DNA of 33,190 bases from Microbispora bryophytorum (GCF_006874465.1 NZ_VIRL01000035.1:1-33190), one strand, 5' to 3'. Positions 1 to 8,472 are shown, numbered from the stretch's first letter. Made by a program: numbers and translations. Notes: generated by a model not told the origin, from the sequence alone.

Positions 1-134
1 ACTCCGACGGCAGCATCACCGCCGTGGGCGCGAACAAGTGCCTCGACGTCTACAACAACGGCACCGCCAACGGCAGCAAGGTCATCATCTGGACCTGCAA
101 CGGCCAGAACAACCAGAAGTGGACCCGAGCCTGA
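1..134 (+). CDS. Ricin-type beta-trefoil lectin domain protein, C-terminal fragment
   Basis: The reading frame is open from the left edge (codons starting at base 3) to TGA at 132-134 and gives 43 residues. It is the last (gamma) repeat of a ricin B/CBM13 lectin, with the sugar-binding-type segment CLDV and the QxW signature in CNGQNNQKW. The peptide is almost the same as the ends of the two lectin-bearing proteins that follow, so this is the tail of a third paralogue whose catalytic part lies outside the window. Such domains usually anchor secreted enzymes to galactose- or xylose-containing polysaccharides. The catalytic function of the missing part cannot be inferred. Confidence 0.9.
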   Translation, partial: SDGSITAVGANKCLDVYNNGTANGSKVIIWTCNGQNNQKWTRA

Positions 135-150
135 CACCATCCGGGCACAC

Positions 151-186
151 GCCGTCGCCGGGGAGATAGCTCGCCCCGGCGACGGC
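151..186. terminator. Hairpin terminator after the first lectin gene
   Basis: Arms 151-163 and 174-186 are perfectly complementary (13 bp, core GCCGGGG/CCCCGGC) with a 10-nt loop. The hairpin begins 16 bases after the stop codon. No T-tract follows, as is common in high-GC actinomycetes. The flank from 132 to about 190 resembles the flank after the ThuA/DUF1080 gene (5259 onward), so the terminator seems to have been duplicated with the lectin segment. Confidence 0.7.
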
Positions 187-285
187 CGCACGTGACGCTT
201 TCCCCCACCGGCCGTCACGGCCACAGGCAGCGCACTCACGGGAAACCCGGTGGACGGCTCGCGACGGCGATCCGCACCCGAAGCC

Positions 286-325
286 TCCCTCATCCGGCCG
301 CCGGGATCGGCGGCCGGATGAGGGA
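286..325. terminator. Second strong hairpin in the 135-426 gap
   Basis: Arms 286-302 and 309-325 pair over 17 bp with a 6-nt loop (GGGATC). It is about 100 bp upstream of the dehydrogenase start. It may be a backup terminator or a structured leader. The rest of the 135-426 gap shows only a short inverted repeat, CCTGAC (393-398) and GTCAGG (411-416), whose second arm overlaps the ribosome-binding site. I see no convincing promoter hexamers. Confidence 0.5.
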
Positions 326-426
326 ACCAGAGGCGGCACCCCTCTGGGCACGAAGCAGAACCTTGGCAACAGCGCGTCGGCGCGCGCTTTGCCCTGACTG
401 ATCTTGACCTGTCAGGAAGGAAACCG

Positions 427-3306
427 ATGTCCCGACGTTCGTGGCTCACAACGCTGACCACGATGGCGCTGATCACTTCCGGAGCCCTCGCGGTCACCAC
501 CGCCCCGGCGAACGCGCTGACCATCCCCGCGTCCGACTACCAGCAGGTGTCGCTCGCCTCGGGAGGCTCGGAGCTGGGTGAGGCGATGTCGCTGGCCGTG
601 ATGCCGAACCGATCGGTCGTGCACACGGCCCGCGACGGCACGGTGCGCATCACCGATGTCAACGGCACCACGAAGGTGGCCGCCAAGCTCAATGTCTACA
701 CCCATGACGAGGAGGGCCTGCAGGGTGTGGCGGTCGACCCGAACTTCGCGTCGAACCGGTACATCTGGCTGTACTACTCGCCGCGGCTGAGCACGCCGAG
801 CGGTGACGCGCCCGCCAACGGCACGCAGGCGCAGTTCGACTCGTGGAAGGGACACCTGAACCTGTCCCGTTTCACGCTCAAGTCCGACGACACGCTCGAC
901 CTGAGCAGTGAGAAGGTCGTGCTGGAGGTGCCGAACGACCGCGGGATGTGCTGTCACGTCGGTGGTGACATCGACTTCGACGCCGCCGGGAACCTCTACC
1001 TGACCACCGGCGACGACAGCAACCCCTTCGAGTCGGCCGGCTACTCCCCGCTGGACGAGCGGACCGACCGCAATCCGCAGTACGACGTGCAGCGGACCGC
1101 GGCCAACACCAACGACCTGCGCGGCAAGCTCCTGCGGATCAAGCCGCAGCCGGACGGGACCTACACGATCCCCAGCGGCAACCTGTTCCCGCCGGGGACG
1201 GCGAAGACCCGGCCGGAGATCTACGGGATGGGCTTTCGTAACCCGTTCCGGATGAGTGTGGACAAGGCGACCGGCGTCGTCTACCTGGGCGACTACGGGC
1301 CGGACGCGGGGTCGACCAACTCCAACCGCGGGCCGCAAGGGCAGGTGGAGTTCAACCGCATCACCAGTGCGGGCAACTACGGCTGGCCGTACTGCACCGG
1401 CACGAACACCACCAGCGAGACCTACAACGAGTGGAACTTCGCCACCAACAGCACCGGACCGAAGTTCAACTGCTCGGGCGGCGCGACCAACAACTCCTTC
1501 CGCAACACCGGCCTGACCACGCTGCCCGCGGCGAGGCCGGCATGGATCAGGTACGCGGGGGACGCCGGCTCGCCACCGGAGTTCGGCTCCGGGTCCGAGT
1601 CGCCGATGGGCGGCCCGGTCTACCGGTTCGACCCGAACTCGAGCTCGGCCGTCAAGTTCCCCCAGACGCTCGACGGGCGCTTCTTCGCCGGTGAGTACGG
1701 CCGCCGCTGGATCAAGGCGATCGAGGTCAAATCGGACGGCGCGTACGGGGAGATCTCGGCGTTCCCCTGGAGCGGCACCCAGGTGATGGACATGGCGTTC
1801 GGCCCCGACGGCGCCCTGTACGTCCTCGACTACGGCACCGGAAACAACAACCAGGCGCTGTACCGGGTCGAGTACATCGGCAAGGCCAACCGCAACCCGA
1901 TCGCCAAGGCCGCCGCCAACAAGACCTCGGGACCGGCTCCGCTGACCGTGAGCTTCTCCTCCTCGGGCAGTTCCGACCCCGAGGGCGGCACGCTGACCTA
2001 CTCGTGGAGCTTCGGCGACGGCACCACCTCCACGGCCGCCAACCCGAGCAAGACCTACACCACGAACGGCACCTACACCGCCACCCTCACCGTCCGCGAC
2101 CCGCAGGGGCTGACCGGTAGCGCGAGTGTGATCGTGACCGTCGGCAACACCGCTCCCGCGGTGACGCTGACCTCCCCCGGCGACGGGCAGCTGTTCTCCT
2201 TCGGCGACACCGTGCCCTTCCAGGTCAGCGTCAGCGACCCGGAGGACGGCACGATCGACTGCTCGAAGGTGACCGTCACCTACTTCCTCGGCCACGACAG
2301 CCACGCGCACCAGATCACCTCCAAGAGCGGCTGCAGCGGCTCGATCAACGTGCCGGTGGACGGTGAGCACGACTCCGCGGCCAACATCTTCGGCGTCTTC
2401 GAGGCCTCCTACACCGACGCGGGGGGCCTGACCACCACCAATCTCCGTACGCTCCAGCCGCGCCACCGGCAGGCCGAGCACTTCGGCGCCCAGCAGGGCG
2501 TCCAGGTGGCGGAGCACACCACCGCGGAGGGCGGCAAGACGGTCGGCTTCACCGACGACGGCGACTGGATCTCCTTCCAGCCCTACAACCTGAGCAACGC
2601 GACGAAGATCACCGCTCGGGTGTCCTCGGCCGGCGCGGGCGGCAGGATCGAGGTGCGGGCGGGCTCGGCCACGGGCACGTTGCTGGGCACGGTGAACGTC
2701 GCGAGCACCGGAAGCTGGGAAACCTTCACCGACGTCTCGGCGAACCTCAGCGGCGTGCCGTCCGGAACGACGACGCTGTACCTGGTCTTCCGCGGCGCGA
2801 CAGGACAGGGCTACCTGTTCGATCTGGACGCCTTCACCTTCGCCACCGGCACGTCGTCCTCCCCGTCACCCTCTCCGTCGCCCTCTCCCTCCCCCTCCGC
2901 CTCCCCGTCGCCCTCGGCGAGCACGAGTGCGTTGAAGGGTGTGGCGTCGGGGCGGTGCCTGGACATCAACGGCGCCTCGCAGGCCAACGGCGCCCTGGCG
3001 CAGATCTGGGACTGCAACGGGCAGGCCAACCAGCAGTGGACCTCCACCAGCGCCGGTGAGCTGCGGGTCTACGGCAACAAGTGCCTGGACGTCAACGGTG
3101 GCGCCACCGCCGACGGCACCAGCGTGGTCATCTGGGACTGCAACGGCCAGAACAACCAGAAGTGGCGCCTCAACTCCGACGGCAGCATCACCGCCGTCGG
3201 GGCCAACAAGTGCCTCGACGTGACCGGCAACGGCACCGCCAACGGCAGCAAGGTCATCATCTGGACCTGCAACGGCCAGAACAACCAGAAGTGGACCCGC
3301 GTCTGA
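427..3306 (+). CDS. Secreted PQQ-type sugar dehydrogenase with PKD, CBM6 and ricin lectin domains
   Basis: 959 residues. The ATG at 427 follows the ribosome-binding site GGAAGG by about 6 bases. Residues 1-31 are a Sec signal peptide (twin Arg, hydrophobic core, ANA cleavage site). Residues ~35-483 form the glucose/sorbosone dehydrogenase beta-propeller. H177 in CCHVGGDIDF fits the catalytic His of the HNGG motif in soluble PQQ glucose dehydrogenases, and the GFRNPFR and GNYGWPYC segments are typical of this family. Residues ~488-573 are a PKD domain (SWSFGDGTT), ~678-806 a CBM6, then a Ser-Pro linker, then a three-repeat ricin lectin (~833-959). The family oxidises sugars outside the cell with PQQ and Ca2+. 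The actual substrate is unknown, and PQQ binding is inferred from family membership. It is followed by a ThuA/DUF1080 protein with the same lectin, which suggests joint action on one polysaccharide. Confidence 0.88.
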   Translation: MSRRSWLTTLTTMALITSGALAVTTAPANALTIPASDYQQVSLASGGSELGEAMSLAVMPNRSVVHTARDGTVRITDVNGTTKVAAKLNVYTHDEEGLQGVAVDPNFASNRYIWLYYSPRLSTPSGDAPANGTQAQFDSWKGHLNLSRFTLKSDDTLDLSSEKVVLEVPNDRGMCCHVGGDIDFDAAGNLYLTTGDDSNPFESAGYSPLDERTDRNPQYDVQRTAANTNDLRGKLLRIKPQPDGTYTIPSGNLFPPGTAKTRPEIYGMGFRNPFRMSVDKATGVVYLGDYGPDAGSTNSNRGPQGQVEFNRITSAGNYGWPYCTGTNTTSETYNEWNFATNSTGPKFNCSGGATNNSFRNTGLTTLPAARPAWIRYAGDAGSPPEFGSGSESPMGGPVYRFDPNSSSAVKFPQTLDGRFFAGEYGRRWIKAIEVKSDGAYGEISAFPWSGTQVMDMAFGPDGALYVLDYGTGNNNQALYRVEYIGKANRNPIAKAAANKTSGPAPLTVSFSSSGSSDPEGGTLTYSWSFGDGTTSTAANPSKTYTTNGTYTATLTVRDPQGLTGSASVIVTVGNTAPAVTLTSPGDGQLFSFGDTVPFQVSVSDPEDGTIDCSKVTVTYFLGHDSHAHQITSKSGCSGSINVPVDGEHDSAANIFGVFEASYTDAGGLTTTNLRTLQPRHRQAEHFGAQQGVQVAEHTTAEGGKTVGFTDDGDWISFQPYNLSNATKITARVSSAGAGGRIEVRAGSATGTLLGTVNVASTGSWETFTDVSANLSGVPSGTTTLYLVFRGATGQGYLFDLDAFTFATGTSSSPSPSPSPSPSPSASPSPSASTSALKGVASGRCLDINGASQANGALAQIWDCNGQANQQWTSTSAGELRVYGNKCLDVNGGATADGTSVVIWDCNGQNNQKWRLNSDGSITAVGANKCLDVTGNGTANGSKVIIWTCNGQNNQKWTRV
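2916..3306 (+). repeat. Lectin-module coding repeat (copies 2916-3306, 4871-5261, partial 1-134)
   Basis: The DNA encoding the ricin lectin tail is repeated in two adjacent genes as 391-base copies of exactly equal length (2916-3306 and 4871-5261), with long identical runs. The last part of a third copy opens the window (1-134). Differences are mostly scattered substitutions in short blocks. Each copy is preceded by a low-complexity Ser-Pro linker built from tccccg/tcgccc-type repeats (about 2860-2915 and 4787-4870). This pattern fits duplication of a mobile binding module with later gene conversion. Confidence 0.85.
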
Positions 3307-3356
3307 GGCCACCCGGCACACCGCCCGGCCTCACGCCGATCACCCATTGATGCGAC

Positions 3357-3405
3357 CGCCCGGCGCGACCCCGGCTTTCCTCCTCGGAAGGGGCCGCGCC
3401 GGGCG
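3357..3405. terminator. Hairpin between the dehydrogenase and ThuA/DUF1080 genes
   Basis: Arms 3357-3367 and 3395-3405 (CGCCCGGCGCG and its complement) pair over 11 bp around a 27-nt loop that can pair further (CCCC/GGGG). It ends six bases before the ribosome-binding site of the next gene. It could therefore terminate the upstream transcript or act as a structured leader that adjusts read-through. Confidence 0.5.
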
Positions 3406-3422
3406 GCGACGAAAGGACACCC

Positions 3423-5261
3423 ATGCTGCGACATCTGACCCCCGCCGCGCTCGGGCGCGTCGCGGGGAGCGACCGGAAGACATCCCTGCTGCGACGCCTG
3501 TCGATGACCGCGGCGGCGCTCACCGTCGCCGCGACGGTGATCCCCACCGTCCCCGCCCAGGCCGCCGCCTTCAAGGTGCTGGTGTTCTCCAAGACGGCCG
3601 CGTTCCGGCACGACTCGATCCCCACGGGGATCCAGACCATCCGCGACCTGGGCGCCGCCAACGACTTCACCGTCGACGCCACCGAGGACTCGAACGCCTT
3701 CAACACGAGCAACCTCGCCCAGTACAAGGCGGTGGTGTTCCTCAGCACCACCGGTGATGTGCTGAACGACAGCCAGCAGGCCGCCTTCCAGACGTACGTG
3801 AACGGCGGAGGCGGTTACGTCGGGGTCCATGCGGCCGCCGACACCGAGTACAACTGGCCGTACTACGGGCAGCTGATGGGCGCCTGGTTCAACAACCACC
3901 CGGCGATCCAGCAGGCCACCGTGCGGAACGAGGACCGGGCGCACGCCGCGACCGCTCACCTGGGGACGACATGGTCGCGTACGGACGAGTGGTACAGCTT
4001 CCGCTCCAACCCCCGCTCGAACGTCCGCGTGCTGCAGAGCCTGGACGAGAGCAGCTACAGCGGCGGCGGCATGGGTGATCACCCGATCACCTGGTGCCAC
4101 CCCCAGTCCTCCGGCCGGGCGTTCTACACGGGGTTGGGACACACCCAGGAGTCGTACGCCGACTCGAACTTCCGCACCCTGCTGCTGGGCGGGATCCGGT
4201 ACGCGGCCAAGGCCGTCAACGCCGACTGCCGCCCGGAGACCGGGTACACGGCGCTGTACAACGGGTCGACGACGGGCTGGTCGCAGGTCGGGCCGGGGTC
4301 GTTCACCAACAGCGACGCCACGCTGACCTCCCAGGGCGGCATGGGGATGCTGTACTACGGCGCCAAGGAGTTCCACTCCTACTCCCTCAAGCTCGACTGG
4401 AGGATGACCGGCGACTCCAACTCGGGGGTGATCGTCGGATTCCCGCCCACCAGCGACCCGAACACGGCGCTCAACACCGGATATGAGGTGCAGATCGACG
4501 CGACCGACACCTCGGACAAGACGACAGGGGCGATCTACGGGGTCAAGTCGGCGGACATCGCCGCACGCGACGCGGCGCTGAACCCGCCGGGTCAGTGGAA
4601 CACCTATGAGCTGCTGGTGGAGGGTGAGCGGCTGCAGGTGTTCCTGAACGGAACCAAGATCAACGATTTCACCAACACCGATTCGGCCCGCTCGCTCCAG
4701 CAGGGCTACATCGGCATCCAGAACCACGGGTCGGGCAACGTGGTGGCGTACCGCAACATCCGTGTCAAGGAACTGGCCGGCCCATCGCCCTCCCCGTCCC
4801 CGTCCCCGTCCCCGTCTCCATCCCCCTCCACGTCCCCCTCGCCTTCGCCTTCGCCGTCACCTTCGTCTTCGGCGAGCACGAGTGCGCTGAGGGGTGTGGC
4901 GTCGGGGCGGTGCCTGGACGTCAACGGCGCCTCGCAGGCCAACGGCGCCCTGGCGCAGATCTGGGACTGCAACGGCCAGAACAACCAGAAGTGGACCACC
5001 ACAAGCGCCGGTGAGCTGCGGGTCTACGGCAACAAGTGCCTCGACGTCAACGGTGCGAGCACGGCGAACGGCACGAGCGTGCTCATCTGGGACTGCAACG
5101 GGCAGAACAACCAGAAGTGGCGCCTCAACTCCGACGGCAGCATCACCGCCGTCGGGGCCAACAAGTGCCTGGACGTGTCCGGCAACGGCACCGCCAACGG
5201 CACCAAGGTGCAGATCTACACGTGCAACGGTCAGAACAACCAGAAGTGGACCCGCGTCTGA
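3423..5261 (+). CDS. Secreted ThuA-like plus DUF1080 (3-keto-disaccharide hydrolase) protein with ricin lectin tail
   Basis: 612 residues. The ATG at 3423 follows GAAAGGAC. The N-terminus is long for a signal peptide, with an arginine pair, a hydrophobic stretch (MTAAALTVAATVIP) and a cleavage site near AQAAA, residue ~48. A later ATG (residue 28) is possible. Residues ~50-265 are a ThuA-like, glutamine-amidotransferase-fold domain (VLVFSKTAAFRHDSI, GYVGVHAAADTEY, DHPITWCH). Residues ~273-453 are a DUF1080 beta-sandwich (WNTYELLVEGERLQVFLNG), the family named 3-keto-disaccharide hydrolase. A Ser-Pro linker and a three-repeat ricin lectin follow. ThuA proteins are linked to 3-keto-disaccharide metabolism, and DUF1080 proteins to cleavage of 3-keto-glycosides. 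The fusion with an exported lectin suggests that cleavage of oxidised glycans happens outside the cell. That role is inferred. Confidence 0.85.
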   Translation: MLRHLTPAALGRVAGSDRKTSLLRRLSMTAAALTVAATVIPTVPAQAAAFKVLVFSKTAAFRHDSIPTGIQTIRDLGAANDFTVDATEDSNAFNTSNLAQYKAVVFLSTTGDVLNDSQQAAFQTYVNGGGGYVGVHAAADTEYNWPYYGQLMGAWFNNHPAIQQATVRNEDRAHAATAHLGTTWSRTDEWYSFRSNPRSNVRVLQSLDESSYSGGGMGDHPITWCHPQSSGRAFYTGLGHTQESYADSNFRTLLLGGIRYAAKAVNADCRPETGYTALYNGSTTGWSQVGPGSFTNSDATLTSQGGMGMLYYGAKEFHSYSLKLDWRMTGDSNSGVIVGFPPTSDPNTALNTGYEVQIDATDTSDKTTGAIYGVKSADIAARDAALNPPGQWNTYELLVEGERLQVFLNGTKINDFTNTDSARSLQQGYIGIQNHGSGNVVAYRNIRVKELAGPSPSPSPSPSPSPSPSTSPSPSPSPSPSSSASTSALRGVASGRCLDVNGASQANGALAQIWDCNGQNNQKWTTTSAGELRVYGNKCLDVNGASTANGTSVLIWDCNGQNNQKWRLNSDGSITAVGANKCLDVSGNGTANGTKVQIYTCNGQNNQKWTRV

Positions 5262-5282
5262 CGCCGTCCGGGCACGCGCCTT

Positions 5283-5308
5283 CGCCGGGGTGATCCCTCA
5301 CCCCGGCG
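5283..5308. terminator. Bidirectional hairpin terminator
   Basis: Arms 5283-5293 (CGCCGGGGTGA) and 5298-5308 are perfectly complementary over 11 bp with a 4-nt loop. It lies between the convergent ThuA/DUF1080 gene (+, stop 5261) and the kinase gene (-, stop at 5362), so it can serve both strands. Confidence 0.75.
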
Positions 5309-5361
5309 GAGGCCGGCGCCTGGGGAGGTTCCCCCACCGGCCGGGCGGCGGGGCGTGAGGT

Positions 5362-6354
5362 TCAGCGGCGGACCTCACGCCCGGTGCCCCGGGCGATCTC
5401 GAGCACCTCCTCGGCGCTGAAGCGGCACTGGTCTCCCTGCACGCTCATCGCCAGGGAGGCCATCGCCGTTCCCCGGCGGAGCGCCTCCTCGGGGGAATCG
5501 TCGAGTACGCCCCACAGCACGCCGGCCGCGAAGGCGTCCCCGGCGCCGATCCGATCGACTCCGACGGTGGGCAGCGCGGGGGCCGCGAAGGACTCGCCCT
5601 CCCAGTGTGCGACCGCGCCGCCGGCCCCGGCCGTCACCACGACGCGGCCGACCGCCAGCGTCGTCGCCAGATCGCGCGCGAGCGTCGCGGGATCGCCGGC
5701 CAGGCCGAAGAGGTCGCGAGCGTCCTCGGCGCGGCAGATCAACAGGTCGACGTCGGGAGCCACTTCGGCGGCGAACGAGGCGGCCGCCTCCGGCGAGCAC
5801 AGCGCCGATCGATAGTTGACGTCGTAGACGACCAGAGCGCCGCGCGTACGCCCCTCCCGTGCCGTTCGCAGCACGAGCGCGTCCGATCCGGGTGCCAGCG
5901 CGGCGGTGATGCCGGTCAGATGGATGATCCGCGCCTCGCACACGGCGGTCCAGTCGAGATCGTCGACGCGGAGCGAGCCGAACGCGGTACCGGCCCGGTC
6001 GTAGAGGACGCTCGTCGGGCGGGGCGGGGAGCCGATCTCGGCGAAGTAGAGTCCGAGGCGCTCGTCGGCCATCCAGCGCACGGTGTCGAGGAGGACGCCG
6101 GCGCTCGACAGTGAGTCCGCGACCCGGCGCCCTAGGACCGTGTCCGGCAGCGCCGACGTCCAGCGGGCGGACACGCCGACCGACGCCAGGGCGACGGCGA
6201 CGTTCGCCTCGGCGCCGCCGGCGTGCACCCGCAGCCAGCCACAATCGCGCAGCCGCTCGCCGGCCGGGGGCGACAGCCGCACTATGGCCTCACCCAGCGT
6301 CGACACCTCGACGCGCCGGCCGCTGACGGGGCCTTCGCTCTGCTGCTCGCTCAT
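5362..6354 (-). CDS. PfkB-family sugar(-acid) kinase, 2-keto-3-deoxygluconate kinase type
   Basis: 330 residues, the usual length for the ribokinase/PfkB family. PfkB signature 1 is seen as GGAEANVAVALASVG (residues 46-60). Signature 2, DRIGAGDAFAAG (267-278), contains the catalytic base D273. The YDVNYR segment (177-182) is typical of KDG-kinase-like members, which phosphorylate the C6 hydroxyl of 2-keto-3-deoxygluconate in the cytoplasm. It is transcribed away from the beta-helix gene from a shared promoter region holding the palindrome ATCATACCTATGAT. The neighbouring KduD-like SDR supports a KDG link. The exact substrate is not proven. A 6-deoxy acid from L-fucose has no C6 hydroxyl and could not be a normal substrate. 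No KDPG aldolase is in the window. Confidence 0.85.
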   Translation of the reverse strand: MSEQQSEGPVSGRRVEVSTLGEAIVRLSPPAGERLRDCGWLRVHAGGAEANVAVALASVGVSARWTSALPDTVLGRRVADSLSSAGVLLDTVRWMADERLGLYFAEIGSPPRPTSVLYDRAGTAFGSLRVDDLDWTAVCEARIIHLTGITAALAPGSDALVLRTAREGRTRGALVVYDVNYRSALCSPEAAASFAAEVAPDVDLLICRAEDARDLFGLAGDPATLARDLATTLAVGRVVVTAGAGGAVAHWEGESFAAPALPTVGVDRIGAGDAFAAGVLWGVLDDSPEEALRRGTAMASLAMSVQGDQCRFSAEEVLEIARGTGREVRR

Positions 6355-6385
6355 GCTCGGGAATCACCCCTCTTGACGGACGCCC

Positions 6386-6414
6386 TTTACTCAAGATTTC
6401 ATCATACCTATGAT
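6386..6414. promoter_or_regulatory. Divergent promoter with palindromic operator
   Basis: On the + strand, TTTACT (6386-6391) and TATGAT (6409-6414) are 17 bp apart and fit a sigma70-type promoter. The perfect palindrome ATCATA-CC-TATGAT (6401-6414) supplies a -10 hexamer on each strand: 6409-6414 for the beta-helix gene and 6401-6406 for the kinase gene. A bound repressor would therefore block both. A related site lies in the ADH/ABC divergent region (10393-10405), and a more degenerate one upstream of the GntR gene (18008-18030), so GntR is the natural candidate regulator. Confidence 0.65.
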
Positions 6415-6450
6415 GTGTTACATCACATGCACCAAGGGAGCCGAAGACAA

Positions 6451-8472
6451 GTGAAACAGGGTCATTTGGCAACCCTCGTAGCAAGCATCTCCGTCGCGAC
6501 CGCCGGCATCGTCGTCATCGGCGCCACACCGGCGCTCGCCGTGCCGCCCCATCCCGGCCGGACCACGATCGTGGTCTCGCCCGACGGCGACGATCACCAT
6601 CAGGGCACGCCGGGCAAGCCGCTGCGCACTCTGCCCGCGGCGCAGGCGATGGCGCGCGCGTCGGCGCGCGCGGGAAGCGCCGTGACGGTCGAGCTGAGGG
6701 ACGGGACCTATCGGCTCGACAAGCCGCTGCGTTTCACCGCGGAGGACTCAGGGTCCGGCGCCAAGCCGGTGACCTGGACCGCGGCGAAGGGGGCGCACCC
6801 GATCATCTCCGGCGGCCGGGCCGTGACCGGCTGGACGTCGTACGACGCCGGCAAGAACATTTTCGTCGCCTCGGTGCCCAAGGGGCAGGACAGCCGTCAG
6901 CTCTACAAGAACGACGCCGCGGCGCCGCGCGCGGCGATCACGATCGCCCGCGGCGACGTGACGATCACCGAGTCCGGCATGGAGATCAAGAATCCCGCGC
7001 TGAACTACCTCGCGACGCTGCCGGACCAGAGCCGCATCGAGGTCGAGAGCCAGGGCTCCTTCACCGATCGGTACGCCCCCGTGCAGAACATCAGCGGGAC
7101 GACGATCACCATGCAGCAGCCCGCATGGCAGAACAACAACTGGGGGTACGACACCCTGGCGCGCCCGTTCGCGGGCGGCCAACTGCTGCTCGAGAACTCC
7201 TACGCCTTCCTGCAGGAGGGACAGTGGTACCTCGACCCGGCCGCCGGCAAGCTGTACTACCGCGCCGCCGCCGGTGAGGACCCGAACGGCGCGTCGTTCG
7301 TGCTGCCCTCCCTCGAGTCGCTCGTGCAGATCGCGGGCAGCTACGCGAACCCGGTGCACGACCTGACCTTCTCGGGCATCCAGTTCTCGCACTCGACCTG
7401 GCTGTCGCCCGGCTCGTCGATCGGCTACGCCGACCAGCAGAACGGCGCCTTCATCCCGAAGGCCTACCCGCAGCCCGCCGACTATCTGAGCAGTTGCCAG
7501 TCGGGCTGCCCGCTGTTCGAGGGCGCGCGCAACGGCTGGAACCAGATGCCGGCGGCGGTCCAGGTGGCCGCGGCCACCCGTGTGAAGTTCACCGACGACG
7601 TCTTCGCCCACCTCGGGCAGGTGGGCCTCGGCATCGGCCTGGACGCCAACGCGAACGGAGCAGGGATCGGGCTCGGCGTCACCGAGACGACCGTGCACCA
7701 CAACCTGTTCACCGATCTCGGTGGCGCGGGGGTCGTCGCGGGCGGCGTCCAGCCGGACGCCCACCACCCGGGCGACCCGGCGATGACCCTGCGCGACATC
7801 ACGATCGACAACAACTTCGTGACCGACGTCGCCAAGGACTACAAGGAGATGTCGGGCATCCTCACCACCTACGTGGACCACGCCGTGATCGCGCACAACG
7901 AGGTCTCGAACCTCGCCTACGACGGGATCGACACCGGCTGGGGCTGGGGTGCGAACGACACGGGCGGCAGTCAGGACTACAAGAACCGGGGCCTCTACGC
8001 GTACCAGCCGATCTACACCACGCCGACGACCCTCAAGAACACCGAGGTGACCGGCAACCTGATCCACGGCGTGAAGAAGGTCTTCCACGACGGCGGGAGC
8101 CTGTACAACCTGTCGGCCAACCCCGGCGCCGTGTTCAGCGGGAACTACATCTACGACACCAAGCGCACGGTGGGTCTCTACCTGGATGAGGGATCTCGCT
8201 ACGTGACGATGAAGAACAACGTGATCCAGGACTGCGGAGTGTGGGTGTTCACGAACTCCTACGGGACGATCAACAACACCAGCGACAACGTGCTCCAGCA
8301 CAACTGGTACAACTCGGGCGGCACGCAGACGCCGGACGCCGGCGTGCACAACAACCAGCTGATCGACAACGTCCAGGTCTCGGGCACGGCCTGGCCGGCC
8401 GACGCCCAGCAGGTGATCGAGCAGGCCGGCATCGAGCCCGCCCTGCGGACCTTCCCCGGGGTCTCCCGGTAG
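6451..8472 (+). CDS. Secreted right-handed parallel beta-helix protein, possible glycoside hydrolase (GH141-like)
   Basis: I place the start at GTG 6451, 10 bases after AAGGGAG (6434-6440). Reading on from upstream ATGs would run through the promoter. The protein has 673 residues. A signal peptide (hydrophobic stretch LVASISVATAGIVVIGATPALA) ends near residue 31. The mature part opens with VVSPDGDD..GTPGKPLRTLPAA, the usual N-terminus of secreted beta-helix enzymes. It then shows an inserted beta-domain (WYLDPAAGKLYY) and many Asn-rich helix turns (NLFTDLGGAG, NNFVTDV, NEVSNLAYDGIDTGWG). The architecture resembles GH141, a family that includes an alpha-L-fucosidase and a xylanase. With L-fucose-type catabolic genes on both sides, an exo-alpha-L-fucosidase or alpha-L-galactosidase role is plausible, but polysaccharide lyase or epimerase relatives share the fold. 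Catalytic residues were not identified. Confidence 0.8.
   Translation: MKQGHLATLVASISVATAGIVVIGATPALAVPPHPGRTTIVVSPDGDDHHQGTPGKPLRTLPAAQAMARASARAGSAVTVELRDGTYRLDKPLRFTAEDSGSGAKPVTWTAAKGAHPIISGGRAVTGWTSYDAGKNIFVASVPKGQDSRQLYKNDAAAPRAAITIARGDVTITESGMEIKNPALNYLATLPDQSRIEVESQGSFTDRYAPVQNISGTTITMQQPAWQNNNWGYDTLARPFAGGQLLLENSYAFLQEGQWYLDPAAGKLYYRAAAGEDPNGASFVLPSLESLVQIAGSYANPVHDLTFSGIQFSHSTWLSPGSSIGYADQQNGAFIPKAYPQPADYLSSCQSGCPLFEGARNGWNQMPAAVQVAAATRVKFTDDVFAHLGQVGLGIGLDANANGAGIGLGVTETTVHHNLFTDLGGAGVVAGGVQPDAHHPGDPAMTLRDITIDNNFVTDVAKDYKEMSGILTTYVDHAVIAHNEVSNLAYDGIDTGWGWGANDTGGSQDYKNRGLYAYQPIYTTPTTLKNTEVTGNLIHGVKKVFHDGGSLYNLSANPGAVFSGNYIYDTKRTVGLYLDEGSRYVTMKNNVIQDCGVWVFTNSYGTINNTSDNVLQHNWYNSGGTQTPDAGVHNNQLIDNVQVSGTAWPADAQQVIEQAGIEPALRTFPGVSR

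Noticed and set aside
412..2517. 701-residue open frame antisense to the sugar dehydrogenase
   Set aside because: It is a high-GC shadow frame. The + strand gene has a signal peptide, recognisable domains and a ribosome-binding site, and the antisense product is Arg/Val/Gly-rich with no family features.
2916..5261. Spaced repeats considered as a CRISPR array or transposon ends
   Set aside because: The repeats are in-frame lectin-coding segments of two genes. There are no short direct repeats with unique spacers and no transposase.
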